A DNA stretch of 64,000 nt from positions 1,690,001 to 1,754,000 of the forward strand of contig NZ_CP120361.1 in the NCBI RefSeq assembly GCF_029457495.1. Direction: 5' to 3'. A program made the translations under genes and the position numbers. The notes under the pieces were generated by a model that had not been told where the DNA came from, ran no database searches, and worked only from the letters and a program-made list of their open reading frames with translations. This document shows, in pieces, positions 7,783-16,548 of the stretch; positions within the stretch are counted from its first letter, which is position 1, and every line of letters begins with the position of its first letter. This stretch comes from Chelativorans sp. AA-79. Lineage in GTDB: Bacteria > Pseudomonadota > Alphaproteobacteria > Rhizobiales > Rhizobiaceae.

Positions 7783-8529
7783 ATGTATTCAGTTTCGGAC
7801 AAAGTTGCTCTCGTTACAGGTGGTTCGCGCGGAATCGGGCTCGCCTTGTGCCGCCGCATTCTTGAGCAAGGCGGCAAGGTCGGCGTGAACGGGCGCAACG
7901 AGACCGAAGATGCCTTTGGTTTGCAGCGCGAATTCGGTAATGACCGGGTGGCACTGATCTGGGGCGACGTTTCCAAGCCGGACGAGGCTATGCGGACAGT
8001 CGAGGAGGTGGCCAAGGCCTTCGGCCGGCTCGATGTACTGGTTCACGCCGCAGGCGGGCCGGCGCCGGGCAAGATCACCGAGCTCTCGCAAGCGGACTGG
8101 ATGGAGGCCTTTGACATACACGTGCATCCCGTCTTTCACCTGTTCAAAGCTGCGCACCCTCATCTCAAGAAGGAAGGCGGTGCGGTGGTGCTGGTGTCTT
8201 CGGTTGCCGGGTTGCGCGGATGCCCCGGCACAGTGGCATACCAGACCGTCAAGGGTGCTCTGATCCCGCTGGCCCGCGCGTTGGCATTCGATCACGGCCC
8301 GGAAAACATCCGCGTCAACGTGATTGCGCCCGGAATCATCCGCACCCGATTCCATGAGGCCATGACCGAGGAGGCCAAGACTCACAATATCGGCAGCCGC
8401 ATTCCGTTGCGCCGGGAGGGCACGGTCGAGGACGTGGCGCGGGCAATTCTGGAACTGATCGAGAATGATTTCATCACGGGAGAGGTGCTCACCATTGATG
8501 GCGGCATGTCGATGCGGGTGACCGGCTGA
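7783..8529 (+). CDS. Short-chain dehydrogenase/reductase (SDR)
   Basis: This is 248 residues. It starts at ATG 7783 after AAGGAAAG; a longer in-frame start would overlap the permease gene. It has the cofactor loop TGGSRGIG (residues 15-22), HAAGG in place of NNAG, the Ser of SSVAG and the catalytic YQTVK. IDGGMSMR at the end is typical of FabG/KduD-like enzymes. It oxidises or reduces an alcohol/ketone with NAD(P). Co-transcription with the TRAP genes suggests it acts on the imported acid. The exact substrate cannot be read from the sequence. Confidence 0.9.
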   Translation: MYSVSDKVALVTGGSRGIGLALCRRILEQGGKVGVNGRNETEDAFGLQREFGNDRVALIWGDVSKPDEAMRTVEEVAKAFGRLDVLVHAAGGPAPGKITELSQADWMEAFDIHVHPVFHLFKAAHPHLKKEGGAVVLVSSVAGLRGCPGTVAYQTVKGALIPLARALAFDHGPENIRVNVIAPGIIRTRFHEAMTEEAKTHNIGSRIPLRREGTVEDVARAILELIENDFITGEVLTIDGGMSMRVTG

Positions 8530-8647
8530 AGAGAAATCACAGTTGCTTTGCGCCCTCCGATCTACTCTATAGGCTCGCGGACTTGGTGTTTTCGGACCTG
8601 GCGCGTAAGTCGCGACGCTCGCGCGGCGTCGTCAACAAGGAAGAGCA

Positions 8648-9373
8648 ATGTCCCGAACGGCTGATCCCGGCCTCCAATTCGTGCCCTCGCGCAACCTCCA
8701 TGCCCGCCTTGCCGATGAGCTGGGATTGGCCATCGTGCGCGGCGATTACCTGCCGGGAGAGCCGCTGCCGCCGGAGGTGCGCCTTTGCGAAACACTGGGA
8801 GTCAGCCGTACGGCCGCGCGTGAGGCGATCAAGGGGTTGATTGCCAAAGGGTTGATTGAAGCACGTCCCAAGACTGGAACCCGTGTCCGGCAGTCCATGG
8901 ACTGGAACCATCTCGACCCCGATGTGTTGCGCTGGCGCCTGGAAGTGACCGATACCGACGCTTATCTTGCAAAAATGTTCCAGTTGCGCCGGGCGACGGA
9001 GCCGGCGGCCTGTGCGCTGGCGGCGCAGAACGCGGATGCCGAGGACCGCAGACGGCTCGAAGCCAATTTCCACGCGATGATCGACGCAGGCGACGACAAC
9101 GCGGCATGGGTGGAAGCGGACCTTGCTTTTCACAAAACCATCTACCTGGCCACGCGAAACGAGTTCTTCTGGCCGATCGGACAGCTGTTTGGTTTTGGCC
9201 TCAAGCACATGTTCAAGATCGCGGCCACAGGGACCCATCGTCCCCGAGCTGTGGTCGAACATGGCACTCTCATGCGCGCCATCGTAGACGGTAACCCCGA
9301 GGCTGCAACGCAGGCAGCACTTGTTTTATTGGAGAACGCCGTTGCCGACATCGATCGCATCAGGGGGCGGTAG
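8648..9373 (+). CDS. GntR-family regulator with FCD ligand domain
   Basis: This is 241 residues. The winged helix-turn-helix occupies about residues 15-80 (LADELGLAIVRGDYLPGEPL, ETLGVSRTAAREAIKGLIAK). The all-helical FCD domain follows, with acidic and His metal/ligand positions in EADLAFHKTIYLATRNEFFW and EHGTLMRAIVDG. Regulators of this type repress acid or sugar-acid catabolic operons and release DNA on binding the acid. It lies 118 bases after the SDR gene on the same strand. A perfect FadR-subfamily consensus site precedes the TRAP operon (4864-4874), making that operon its likely target. Confidence 0.92.
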   Translation: MSRTADPGLQFVPSRNLHARLADELGLAIVRGDYLPGEPLPPEVRLCETLGVSRTAAREAIKGLIAKGLIEARPKTGTRVRQSMDWNHLDPDVLRWRLEVTDTDAYLAKMFQLRRATEPAACALAAQNADAEDRRRLEANFHAMIDAGDDNAAWVEADLAFHKTIYLATRNEFFWPIGQLFGFGLKHMFKIAATGTHRPRAVVEHGTLMRAIVDGNPEAATQAALVLLENAVADIDRIRGR

Positions 9374-9585
9374 ATCATTTTCTTCGGCAAGAAGTAGACA
9401 GAGACGTTTGATTTCTTTTGCGAACTCGGCCTCAAGCTCGAAGGGCGGCAGGCAGCCCTCCGGCATGCCGGCTTGCGCCGGACCTGCGCTGTTCCGGCAG
9501 GCGAAACATTTGATGCTCGCCATCGACAATGAAGCGAGCCGGGCGCCAATAATTACCTCGATAACAGCCTGCGGGAGGAAAGAAC

Positions 9586-10554
9586 ATGAAACAACTGGCT
9601 GCGGTATTAACCGCGGTTGTCGCTTTGGCACTTTCGATATCCACGCCGGTGGCACAAGAACAGCAACCCTATCCAGTCGATACGGTCACGATCGTCGTCC
9701 CGTACGCGGCCGGTGGCACCGGCGACACGGTGGGCCGTATCGTGGCCGAAGAGTTGAGCAAGCGGTTTACCGCCAATTTCGTCGTAGAGAATGTCGGAGG
9801 CGCCAGCGGCACAATCGGTGCCGAGCGCGTGGCGAGGGCAGCGCCTGACGGTTCGGTCCTGCTTTTGGCGGGCAATGCGATCATTACCACCGCTCCGCAT
9901 TTGGCGCCGGTGGGCTTCGATCCACTGACCGATCTCGTCGCGATCGCCAATATCAGCGAAGCGCCACGCATGCTGGTTGCCTCCAAATCCCTTCCGGTGA
10001 GCAATTTCGAAGAGTTCGTCGCCTATGCCAGGGAGCACCCTGGCGAGCTCAACTTCGGCTCCGTCGGTGTGGGCTCGACGGGCCACATTGCCACGGTGGA
10101 CATGCTCGCCAATATCGGCGTCGAAGCGAACCACATTCCTTATTCGGGTGCTTCGCAGGTGGTTCAGGCCGTTCTTGCGGGTGATGTGCAGTTCATGCTC
10201 GACGCGGCGGCCATTCCGCAAGCCCGACAGGATGCCGTCACGCCGCTGGCGGTGCCCGGGGACAAACGCTTCGATGATTTTCCCGATGTCCCGACACTGG
10301 CCGAGGTCGGCTACCCCTCCATCCGGGGCACGGGCCTGCAAATGATCATGGGGCCGGGCGGGATGCCTGAGGAAATCATCACGCTGCTTGAACGTGCATT
10401 GCAAGATGCCAGCAACTCACCCGAGTTCACCCGGCTTCTGGTCCGCTCCGGCGTCACGCCGCGGTTCATGAGTGCAAGCAGCCTCAAGGATGCTTTGGAG
10501 GTTGAGCATCAGAATTACGATCAACTGCTCACCAAGATGGGGCTGAAGCAGTAG
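9586..10554 (+). CDS. Tripartite tricarboxylate transporter (Bug/TctC-family) binding protein
   Basis: This is 322 residues with a signal peptide (MKQLAAVLTAVVALALSIST). Family marks are VTIVVPYAAGGTGDTVGRIV near residue 35, FVVENVGGASGTIGAERVAR, and PYSGASQVVQAVLAGDVQFM with the DxxAS-like ligand loop. It carries a carboxylate to a TctAB permease. No tctAB follows directly; the nearest pair is at 12155-14114 on the other strand. The ATG follows GGGAGGAAAGAAC. A 212-base gap with no gene separates it from the GntR gene. It is followed by a stable hairpin and the MmgE/PrpD gene. Confidence 0.93.
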   Translation: MKQLAAVLTAVVALALSISTPVAQEQQPYPVDTVTIVVPYAAGGTGDTVGRIVAEELSKRFTANFVVENVGGASGTIGAERVARAAPDGSVLLLAGNAIITTAPHLAPVGFDPLTDLVAIANISEAPRMLVASKSLPVSNFEEFVAYAREHPGELNFGSVGVGSTGHIATVDMLANIGVEANHIPYSGASQVVQAVLAGDVQFMLDAAAIPQARQDAVTPLAVPGDKRFDDFPDVPTLAEVGYPSIRGTGLQMIMGPGGMPEEIITLLERALQDASNSPEFTRLLVRSGVTPRFMSASSLKDALEVEHQNYDQLLTKMGLKQ

Positions 10555-10575
10555 CCTTTTCCGTGACATGGAGCC

Positions 10576-10598
10576 CCGGCAGCCTTGGCGGCTGCCGG
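10576..10598 (+). promoter_or_regulatory. Hairpin between the TTT binding-protein gene and the MmgE/PrpD gene
   Basis: Nine perfect pairs (CCGGCAGCC with GGCTGCCGG) close a five-base loop. There is no U-tract, so full termination is unlikely. The position just after a binding-protein gene suggests mRNA stabilisation or partial attenuation. Confidence 0.5.
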
Positions 10599-10638
10599 AC
10601 CTCCGCTTCGCTTATCTGCAAATCTGAGCACCTGCCAC

Positions 10639-12039
10639 ATGGTTACATTGAGCACGCAGCTGGCAGAGTGGAGCTTGACGTTTTCGCTCGAGCACGCTCC
10701 CAGTGAGGTGGTCGAGAATGCAAAGCTGCGAATTCTCGACATCATCGGGGTTATGATCGCCTCATACGATCATCCAACCGTCGGAGCTTCGGAGCGCGCG
10801 CAGGCCGATGCCGATGGGGGCGGTCGCGGTGCTCATGCACTCATGTCTCGAGGCGAAACTTCTCTTGCAGGAGCAGCTTTCATCAATGGAGTCGCCTCGG
10901 CCGTTCTCGAATTCGACGATACCCATATCGCCAGCAACATCCACCCTACCGGTGTGATCGCCGCCGCGAGCATTCCGGTCGCCCAGGCTCTGGGCCTTTC
11001 CGGCCGTCAATTGCTGGAGGCCCTCATTGTCGGCTCGGAAATTCTGTGTCGGCTGGGGCTGGTTTCGCCTGTGCGGATGCATGAGGTCGGGCTTCACCCC
11101 ACCAGCGTTTATGGCGTGTTCGGAGCGACATATTCCGTTGCGCGTTTGCGCGGGCTTTCCCCTCGGCAGACCGTCGATGCCGTGGGAACGGCGGCGAGTC
11201 TTTCGGCAGGGTCGATCGCTTCGTTTGAGGACGGTACCTCGACCAAGACACTGCATGTGGGGTTTGCGGCGGCGGCTGCCGTCCGGTCAATGGCGCTGGC
11301 TGCGCAAGGGATTTCCGGACCGGGCAAAGTTTTCGAGGGCAAGTTCGGCTGGTTCAAGAGCTATATTCAATCAGAACCGGAGTTCAGGTTCTCACAGGTT
11401 GCGAGCGGGCTTGGAACACACTGGGAAGCACTTTCTATCGCGACCAAGCTTTATCCCTGCGCCTATACGCTGATGCCCTTCATTTCGGCCGCGCTGAAAC
11501 TGCGTGCCGACAATCGGATCGACTTGGATCAGATCGCGGAGGTCCGTTGTGAGATCATGCCGCGCTCGTTTCACACCGTCTGTGAACCAGTCGATGAAAA
11601 GCGGCGCCCTCTTACTCCCTGGCATGGCCGCATCAGTCTTCAGCACACGGTGGCCGAGGCGTATGTGCTCGGTCGGTTCGACAAGAACGCCTACGCCGAA
11701 GCAAGCCTCACAGACCCTCGCATCAATGCGCTGGCAGACAAGGTCGTTCACATCGCCGACCCGATCGCTGCCGCCGATACGTCGCGATCGCGCGGCGTGG
11801 TCTCGATTCTCTTCAAGGATGGGCGCAGGCTCACCCACACGATCGAGGATATGCTGGGGACGGCGAAGAACCCGGCGCCCGCCGCGGTCTACATCGAGAA
11901 ATTTCGTGCCAATGTCGATGGCGTCATCCCCGCCTCGCTGGCCGGCAGGATAATCGATGCCGTTCTCGGCCTTGACGATGTTTCCCATCTCGATGATCTC
12001 TTCTCCCCGCTGAGAGAAGCAGGGTTACGAGCTTGCTAA
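10639..12039 (+). CDS. MmgE/PrpD family protein (2-methylcitrate dehydratase-like)
   Basis: This is 466 residues from the ATG at 10639 (MVTLSTQLAEWSLTFSLEHA). Family features are the helical first domain with LEFDDTHIASNIHPTGVIAA (conserved acidic/His site), HPTSVYGVFGATYSVARL, and KLYPCAYTLMPFISAALKLR in the second domain. Members dehydrate or isomerise tricarboxylic acids such as 2-methylcitrate or cis-aconitate derivatives, but many are of unknown substrate. The gene follows a tricarboxylate-type binding protein on the same strand, which fits a role on an imported acid. No prpB or prpC is present nearby, so it is probably not the classical methylcitrate cycle enzyme. Confidence 0.88.
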   Translation: MVTLSTQLAEWSLTFSLEHAPSEVVENAKLRILDIIGVMIASYDHPTVGASERAQADADGGGRGAHALMSRGETSLAGAAFINGVASAVLEFDDTHIASNIHPTGVIAAASIPVAQALGLSGRQLLEALIVGSEILCRLGLVSPVRMHEVGLHPTSVYGVFGATYSVARLRGLSPRQTVDAVGTAASLSAGSIASFEDGTSTKTLHVGFAAAAAVRSMALAAQGISGPGKVFEGKFGWFKSYIQSEPEFRFSQVASGLGTHWEALSIATKLYPCAYTLMPFISAALKLRADNRIDLDQIAEVRCEIMPRSFHTVCEPVDEKRRPLTPWHGRISLQHTVAEAYVLGRFDKNAYAEASLTDPRINALADKVVHIADPIAAADTSRSRGVVSILFKDGRRLTHTIEDMLGTAKNPAPAAVYIEKFRANVDGVIPASLAGRIIDAVLGLDDVSHLDDLFSPLREAGLRAC

Positions 12040-12154
12040 AAGCCGTGGCGGTAGCCCGGATCTAAAAGCAGCGCCAATCTCTTCGGACCCGGAGCCAGAA
12101 CCGCTCCACAGATGGTGCTTACGCCGAGGGAAGCCCTAAACTGCGGCGCGGGCC

Positions 12155-13654
12155 TCAACCCTCAGCCGCTTCCTCGCGACCGCGGCGCACGAAGGACGTC
12201 GTCGCGAGGGCGAGAACCGAAAGGCCGAGCAGGACGAAGATGAGGCTGATCGGACGCTGAAGGAAAACCAGCGGATCGCCATGAGAAATGGCCATCGCGC
12301 GCCGGAAGTTTTCTTCGAACATCGGCCCGAGAATGAAGCCGAGGATGAAGAGCGCGGGACTGAGCCCCGCCGCTTTCAGCAGGTAACCGAGGAAGCCGAA
12401 GAAGATGAGCACGTAAATCTGGAAGGCAGACGTTCCCATCGTGAACACGCCGACACAGGCGAAGGCGAGCACGAAAACGTAGAGCCAGTGGTAGGGGACA
12501 TTGAGAAGGCGCACCCAGAGGCCGATCAGCGGCAGGTTGAGAACGACCAGGAACAGGTTCCCGATCCACATGGAGGCGATCAGCCCCCAAAAGAGCGGCG
12601 CGTGCTCGCTCATCATCCGCGGTCCCGGCGCCACGCCATGTATCATGAATGCGCCGAGCAGCAGCGCCATGACCGGGCTGCCGGGAATGCCGAGCAGCAG
12701 CGTGGGGATGAACCCGGTCTGCGCAGCCGCGTTGTTGGCCGATTCCGGTGCGGCGACACCCTCGATGGCGCCTTCTCCGAAGCGCTCGGGTTGCTCGGCG
12801 ATGTTCTTTTCGACCATGTAGGCCGAAAACGAGCTCATCGCGACGCCTGCTCCGGGCAGCACGCCAAGCAGCGCGCCGATGCCGGTGCCGCGCACGACGG
12901 CCGGCCAGGCCCTGCGGAAATCGTCTCTGGTCGGCCACAGATTGCCGATGGCGCTCGTTGCGATTTTTCCCTGCGGGCCGGAGGACGTGTTGCCGATGAT
13001 CTCTGCTATGGCGAACAGGCCCACCGCCAGCGCCGCGAAGTCGACGCCGTCGCGCAGTTCGGGAATGTCGAAGGTGAAGCGGAAGACGCCGGTCATGACG
13101 TCCGATCCCGCCAGCCCGAATATGACGCCGAGCAACGCGACGCCGATCCCCTTGATCGCCCCGCCGCGGGTCATGGTGGCGACCATGAGCAAGGCGGCAA
13201 AGACCAGAGCGGCGTATTCGGCCGCGCCGAAGCGCATGGCGACGGCCGCCAGCGGCGGGCCAGCGAGGGCGATCAGCAGGGTTCCGACCGTCCCGGCGAA
13301 GAAGGATCCGAGCGCAGCCACGGCAAGGGCTACACCCGCTCTGCCGTTTTTGGCCATCTGGTGGCCGTCGATGCAGGTCACCGCGGAAGAGGCCTCGCCT
13401 GGCAGGTTGACCAGGATGGAGGTCGTCGAGCCGCCGTAGGAGGCACCGTAATAGATGCCGGCCAGAAGAATGATCGAGGCCTCTGTCGGCAGGCCGAAGC
13501 TGAGCGGCAGCAACAGCGCGATGGTGATAATGGGGCCGACTCCCGGCAGAACACCGATTGCGGTGCCCAGGCTCACGCCCAGCAGACAATAGAGCAGATT
13601 GACGGGATTTAGGGCGACCTGCATTCCCGTGGCGAGGAGAGAGACGAGGTCCAT
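12155..13654 (-). CDS. Tripartite tricarboxylate transporter large permease, TctA family
   Basis: This is 499 residues with about twelve helices. The TctA hallmarks are GTAIGVLPGVGPIITIALLL near residue 30, the glycine-rich GASYGGSTTSILVNLPGEAS, and the second repeat GALLGVLPGAGVAMSSFSAY followed by GVAAPESANNAAAQTGFIPT. It is the ion-coupled transport subunit for tri- or dicarboxylates. The small subunit gene lies 4 bases upstream. The nearest binding proteins are at 9586 (plus strand) and 15554 (minus strand); the latter has its own TctAB, so the 9586 product is a candidate partner. Confidence 0.95.
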   Translation of the reverse strand: MDLVSLLATGMQVALNPVNLLYCLLGVSLGTAIGVLPGVGPIITIALLLPLSFGLPTEASIILLAGIYYGASYGGSTTSILVNLPGEASSAVTCIDGHQMAKNGRAGVALAVAALGSFFAGTVGTLLIALAGPPLAAVAMRFGAAEYAALVFAALLMVATMTRGGAIKGIGVALLGVIFGLAGSDVMTGVFRFTFDIPELRDGVDFAALAVGLFAIAEIIGNTSSGPQGKIATSAIGNLWPTRDDFRRAWPAVVRGTGIGALLGVLPGAGVAMSSFSAYMVEKNIAEQPERFGEGAIEGVAAPESANNAAAQTGFIPTLLLGIPGSPVMALLLGAFMIHGVAPGPRMMSEHAPLFWGLIASMWIGNLFLVVLNLPLIGLWVRLLNVPYHWLYVFVLAFACVGVFTMGTSAFQIYVLIFFGFLGYLLKAAGLSPALFILGFILGPMFEENFRRAMAISHGDPLVFLQRPISLIFVLLGLSVLALATTSFVRRGREEAAEG

Positions 13655-13658
13655 GGTC

Positions 13659-14114
13659 TCAGAACCCCCAGACGAAGAGGCGCAGCGGAAGGCCCAAGCC
13701 GTATTTGAAGATCGCGGTGACGAGGACGATGACGACGATCATCGCCCCGGCGATCTCCCATTTGGCTCCGCCCTTTTGAGCGAACCACCCGATCGCAACG
13801 AGCGCGACCAGCGCCGGGACGAGGCCGGTCGGCAGGATCAATACTGCAAAGGCGAGCACCGCGCCCAGGATCGACAGCAAGGGCCGCAGTTCGAAGCGGG
13901 AGAACGCCGGTACGGCGGCTGATGCAGCGCTTCGGACTGCACTGAGGAGCTGGACGACACCCAGCGCGCTGAGCGCCCCGCCGGCGACGACAGGCAGGGC
14001 TCCACTGCCCAATTGAGTCATGGTGCCCAGGCCATAACCCCAGCCGACAATCACGGTGGCCATGCCGAAAAACAGGAATATGGCCCCGGCGAGTGTGTTC
14101 GAGCTGACGGTCAT
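13659..14114 (-). CDS. Tripartite tricarboxylate transporter small permease, TctB family
   Basis: This is 151 residues with four predicted helices. The ATG at 14114 gives MTVSSNTLAGAIFLFFGMAT, a normal TctB start; the frame is open further upstream but without helix or motif. The C-terminus FKYGLGLPLRLFVWGF is typical. The start overlaps, as ATGA, the stop of an out-of-frame 11-codon open frame (14111-14146) that begins some 12 bases after GGGAGGAGA. Translation might therefore be coupled, but the spacing is long. Confidence 0.88.
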   Translation of the reverse strand: MTVSSNTLAGAIFLFFGMATVIVGWGYGLGTMTQLGSGALPVVAGGALSALGVVQLLSAVRSAASAAVPAFSRFELRPLLSILGAVLAFAVLILPTGLVPALVALVAIGWFAQKGGAKWEIAGAMIVVIVLVTAIFKYGLGLPLRLFVWGF

Positions 14115-14205
14115 GTCCGCTGTCCTGCTGAATAAACGTCGCGCATGTTTTCGTATCTCCTCCCGACGACTCTTCACGATCGTCCGAGACTTTGCGGGCG
14201 GGCGT

Positions 14206-14216
14206 CGGTCATACAA
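14206..14216. promoter_or_regulatory. Possible GntR-type half-matched operator upstream of tctBA
   Basis: CGGTCATACAA shares the core GTCATAC with the site at 4864 (read there as TTGTCATACCA on the other strand) and misses the FadR-subfamily consensus by one base. It lies about 95 bases before the TctB start. It may be a weak site for the same regulator or a chance match. Confidence 0.3.
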
Positions 14217-14388
14217 TTCTCAAAATCCACCGATTCCGGCAGATGGAACATAGCTTGGCGGCCGTGGCTGGCCAAATCTCCTCGAGCAGCCCGAGTCCGC
14301 TCCTCGCCGGCGCCGGTATTGTGTACTCGTGCTTGAGCGCCGATGCGAACTTCGTACACGAGGCGAAGGACACCGAGCGGCATCTCCT

Positions 14389-15480
14389 TCATGACTGCCT
14401 GGGAACGGCCTCAGCCGTCGGGTGCTCCTCCATGAAGCGCGGAATGGCCACACCAAGGGCTTGCGCTCTCTCGCGCAGTGCATGCGCGACGGTGGGCGCG
14501 AGCTCGATCATTCCGTTGTTTTTTTCAAGCGCTTCCGCGCTTCGCTCCCCGGGCGTGAACAGGCGCTCGACGCCCTCGGCCCGACGCGATTGGCGCACCC
14601 GCCTGACCGCTTCGTCGGCCTCCTCAAGGAAGTCTGATAGCGGGCGGAAATGTGCGATATCGAGAACGATGAACAGGTATGATGATAACTGCGGCTTGGT
14701 TGTGTCGTCGTCGAGTTCCCCCAGCTTCGCGCCCCAAGCGCCACTGGAGAGCAGACCAGCCATCAGATCGATTGCGAACGAAAGTGCAAACCCCTTAGCT
14801 CCGCCCATCGGCAGCAGCAATCCCTTCATTGCCGCGGCGGGATCCGTGGTCGGTCTGCCATATGCATCGAGCGCCCATCCCTCGGGGAGGGTTTGTCCCG
14901 CGGCATGCGCATGGCGAATGCGACCATATGTTCCTGCGCTTGTGGCCATGTCCAGAACGATCGGGTGGTCAGTGGTCGGGATGCCGATGGCGATGGGGTT
15001 GGTGCCGACCAGGCGCTCGGCACCACCCGGCGCGGGCATGACCGGCTTGGTGTTGCCCATCGCCAACGCGGCGCACCCGGCTTCCGCGGCCATTCGAACA
15101 TAGCGCCCCGCAACGCCCATGTGCTGGCCGCGGCGCACTGCGACGGCAGCGACTCCGTTGTCCTGCGCCTTCGCAATCGCGATCGCGATGGCTTCCTCTG
15201 CGGCGAGATGCCCCTCCATGCCGGCTGCATCAAGAACCACCGCCCCGCCGGACTCACTGATGATGCGCGGTTGCTCGGCCGTCGACATCGCACCCGCAAC
15301 GAGGCGGGCGAGATAATTGTCGGCCTGCAGGACGCCGTGCGAGCTCCGTCCGGAGAGATCGGCTTCGATCAATGCGTCGGATACACGTTCCGCGGCCCGG
15401 ACGGATAGACCCGCCGCCTCGAAGAGTTCCGCGACGAATTGACCCAAATCTTTCGCAGGAACGAGATGCTGGATCGTCAT
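14389..15480 (-). CDS. Ldh2-family NAD(P)-dependent oxidoreductase (malate/L-lactate dehydrogenase family)
   Basis: This is 363 residues. Family signatures are the catalytic-His block SGRSSHGVLQADNYLARLVA near residue 45, VAVRRGQHMGVAGRYVRMA, and ERLVGTNPIAIGIPTTDHPI. Enzymes of this family reduce 2-oxo acids or cyclic imino acids (malate, sulfolactate, ureidoglycolate, delta1-piperideine-2-carboxylate) with NAD(P)H in the cytosol. It is on the minus strand between two TTT transporter sets, with a 73-base gap to the binding-protein gene upstream. It probably acts on the acid imported by one of them. Which 2-hydroxy acid cannot be read from the sequence. Confidence 0.9.
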   Translation of the reverse strand: MTIQHLVPAKDLGQFVAELFEAAGLSVRAAERVSDALIEADLSGRSSHGVLQADNYLARLVAGAMSTAEQPRIISESGGAVVLDAAGMEGHLAAEEAIAIAIAKAQDNGVAAVAVRRGQHMGVAGRYVRMAAEAGCAALAMGNTKPVMPAPGGAERLVGTNPIAIGIPTTDHPIVLDMATSAGTYGRIRHAHAAGQTLPEGWALDAYGRPTTDPAAAMKGLLLPMGGAKGFALSFAIDLMAGLLSSGAWGAKLGELDDDTTKPQLSSYLFIVLDIAHFRPLSDFLEEADEAVRRVRQSRRAEGVERLFTPGERSAEALEKNNGMIELAPTVAHALRERAQALGVAIPRFMEEHPTAEAVPRQS

Positions 15481-15553
15481 GATCGAACCCCGGATGGTGA
15501 GCGGCTATTTGGGCGCGACGCCGCGAACGCGTCGCGTCGGGCGCCGGCTAGTG

Positions 15554-16525
15554 CTACTGCGCCGTGATCCCGGCATGTTCGATCACCTCGGCGAACTTCT
15601 CGTAGTCGCCCACGATTATCGCCTTGAACTCTTCCGGGGTGCTGGCGTCGATCTTTGTCCCAAGTTTGGCGAAGAACGTCTTGGCCTTCTCTGTCTGGAG
15701 ATATTCGGTAATCGCCTCGTTGAGCCTGACGATGATTTCGCGCGGGGTTCCGGCTGGCGCCACGAAACCGTTCCAGGCAGTGAGTTCGTAGCCGGGAATC
15801 TCTTCGGCCACCGTCGGCACGTCCGGTAGGATTTCGGAGCGTTCGGCGCTCGTGATCGCAAGCGGAATCAGCGCTCCGGATTCGATATGAGGTACCGCTG
15901 TCGTCAGGGTGTCGAAGGCGAACGGCACTTGGCCGGAGATGAGAGCACTGAGAAGATTGCCGCTGCCGGTGTAGGGGACGTGAACGGCCTCGCCATCCAT
16001 GGCCTGTAGCAGCATCTCCATCGACAGATGCTGGCTATAGCCGATCCCTCCACTGCCATAGTCGAACTTGCCGGGACTCTCCTTTACCTTCTCGATCCAT
16101 TCCGCAAGCGTGGATACCTCGAAGGAAGGGTGCACCAACAGCAGGTTGGGTGCAGACGACACCATGGCGATCGGTTCGAAGTCCGATACCGGGTCGTAGC
16201 CGACCTCTGGGTTGAGGGACGGCAGGATCGAGAACGAAGAAAATATGAACTGAATGGTATACCCGTCCGGCGCGGCCGACTTGACGGTCTTGGCCGCCAG
16301 TGCACCCCCAGCGCCCGGGAGGTTCTCGACAACGAATGTCTGGCCGAACTTTTCGGTAAGGGCGTCGGCGATCAGTCTGGAAACGGTATCGGCGGTGCCC
16401 CCCGGCGACGACCCGACCACGACGCGGACGAGATCGTTGGGATAGTCGGACTCTTGCGCGATCGCGCTGGACCCCAGCCCGGTCAGGGCCAAGGAGAACG
16501 ATGCGATCAAGGATAGCAGTTTCAT
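15554..16525 (-). CDS. Tripartite tricarboxylate transporter (Bug/TctC-family) binding protein
   Basis: This is 323 residues with a signal peptide (MKLLSLIASFSLALTGLGSS, then AIAQ). Typical blocks are VRVVVGSSPGGTADTVSRLI, FVVENLPGAGGALAAKTVKS and HVPYTGSGNLLSALISGQVP. A second domain ends AGITAQ. It is the fourth gene of a minus-strand run TctB, TctA, CoA-transferase, binding protein, starting 23 bases after the CoA-transferase stop. That makes a complete TTT system with one enzyme inserted. The ligand should be a carboxylate that can be activated to a CoA ester, which is inference from the neighbour. Confidence 0.93.
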   Translation of the reverse strand: MKLLSLIASFSLALTGLGSSAIAQESDYPNDLVRVVVGSSPGGTADTVSRLIADALTEKFGQTFVVENLPGAGGALAAKTVKSAAPDGYTIQFIFSSFSILPSLNPEVGYDPVSDFEPIAMVSSAPNLLLVHPSFEVSTLAEWIEKVKESPGKFDYGSGGIGYSQHLSMEMLLQAMDGEAVHVPYTGSGNLLSALISGQVPFAFDTLTTAVPHIESGALIPLAITSAERSEILPDVPTVAEEIPGYELTAWNGFVAPAGTPREIIVRLNEAITEYLQTEKAKTFFAKLGTKIDASTPEEFKAIIVGDYEKFAEVIEHAGITAQ

Positions 16526-16548
16526 TGAGGTTCCTCCCGTTTGGTTTG

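Noticed and set aside
9460..9471. Perfect palindrome CCGGCATGCCGG before the TTT binding-protein gene
   Set aside because: It is short and GC-rich, has no second copy, and does not fit a known operator; chance is likely in this base composition.
12281..13612. 443-codon plus-strand open frame
   Set aside because: It is the antisense shadow of the TctA permease, with charged low-complexity translation and no ribosome site. The same applies to 18205-19440.
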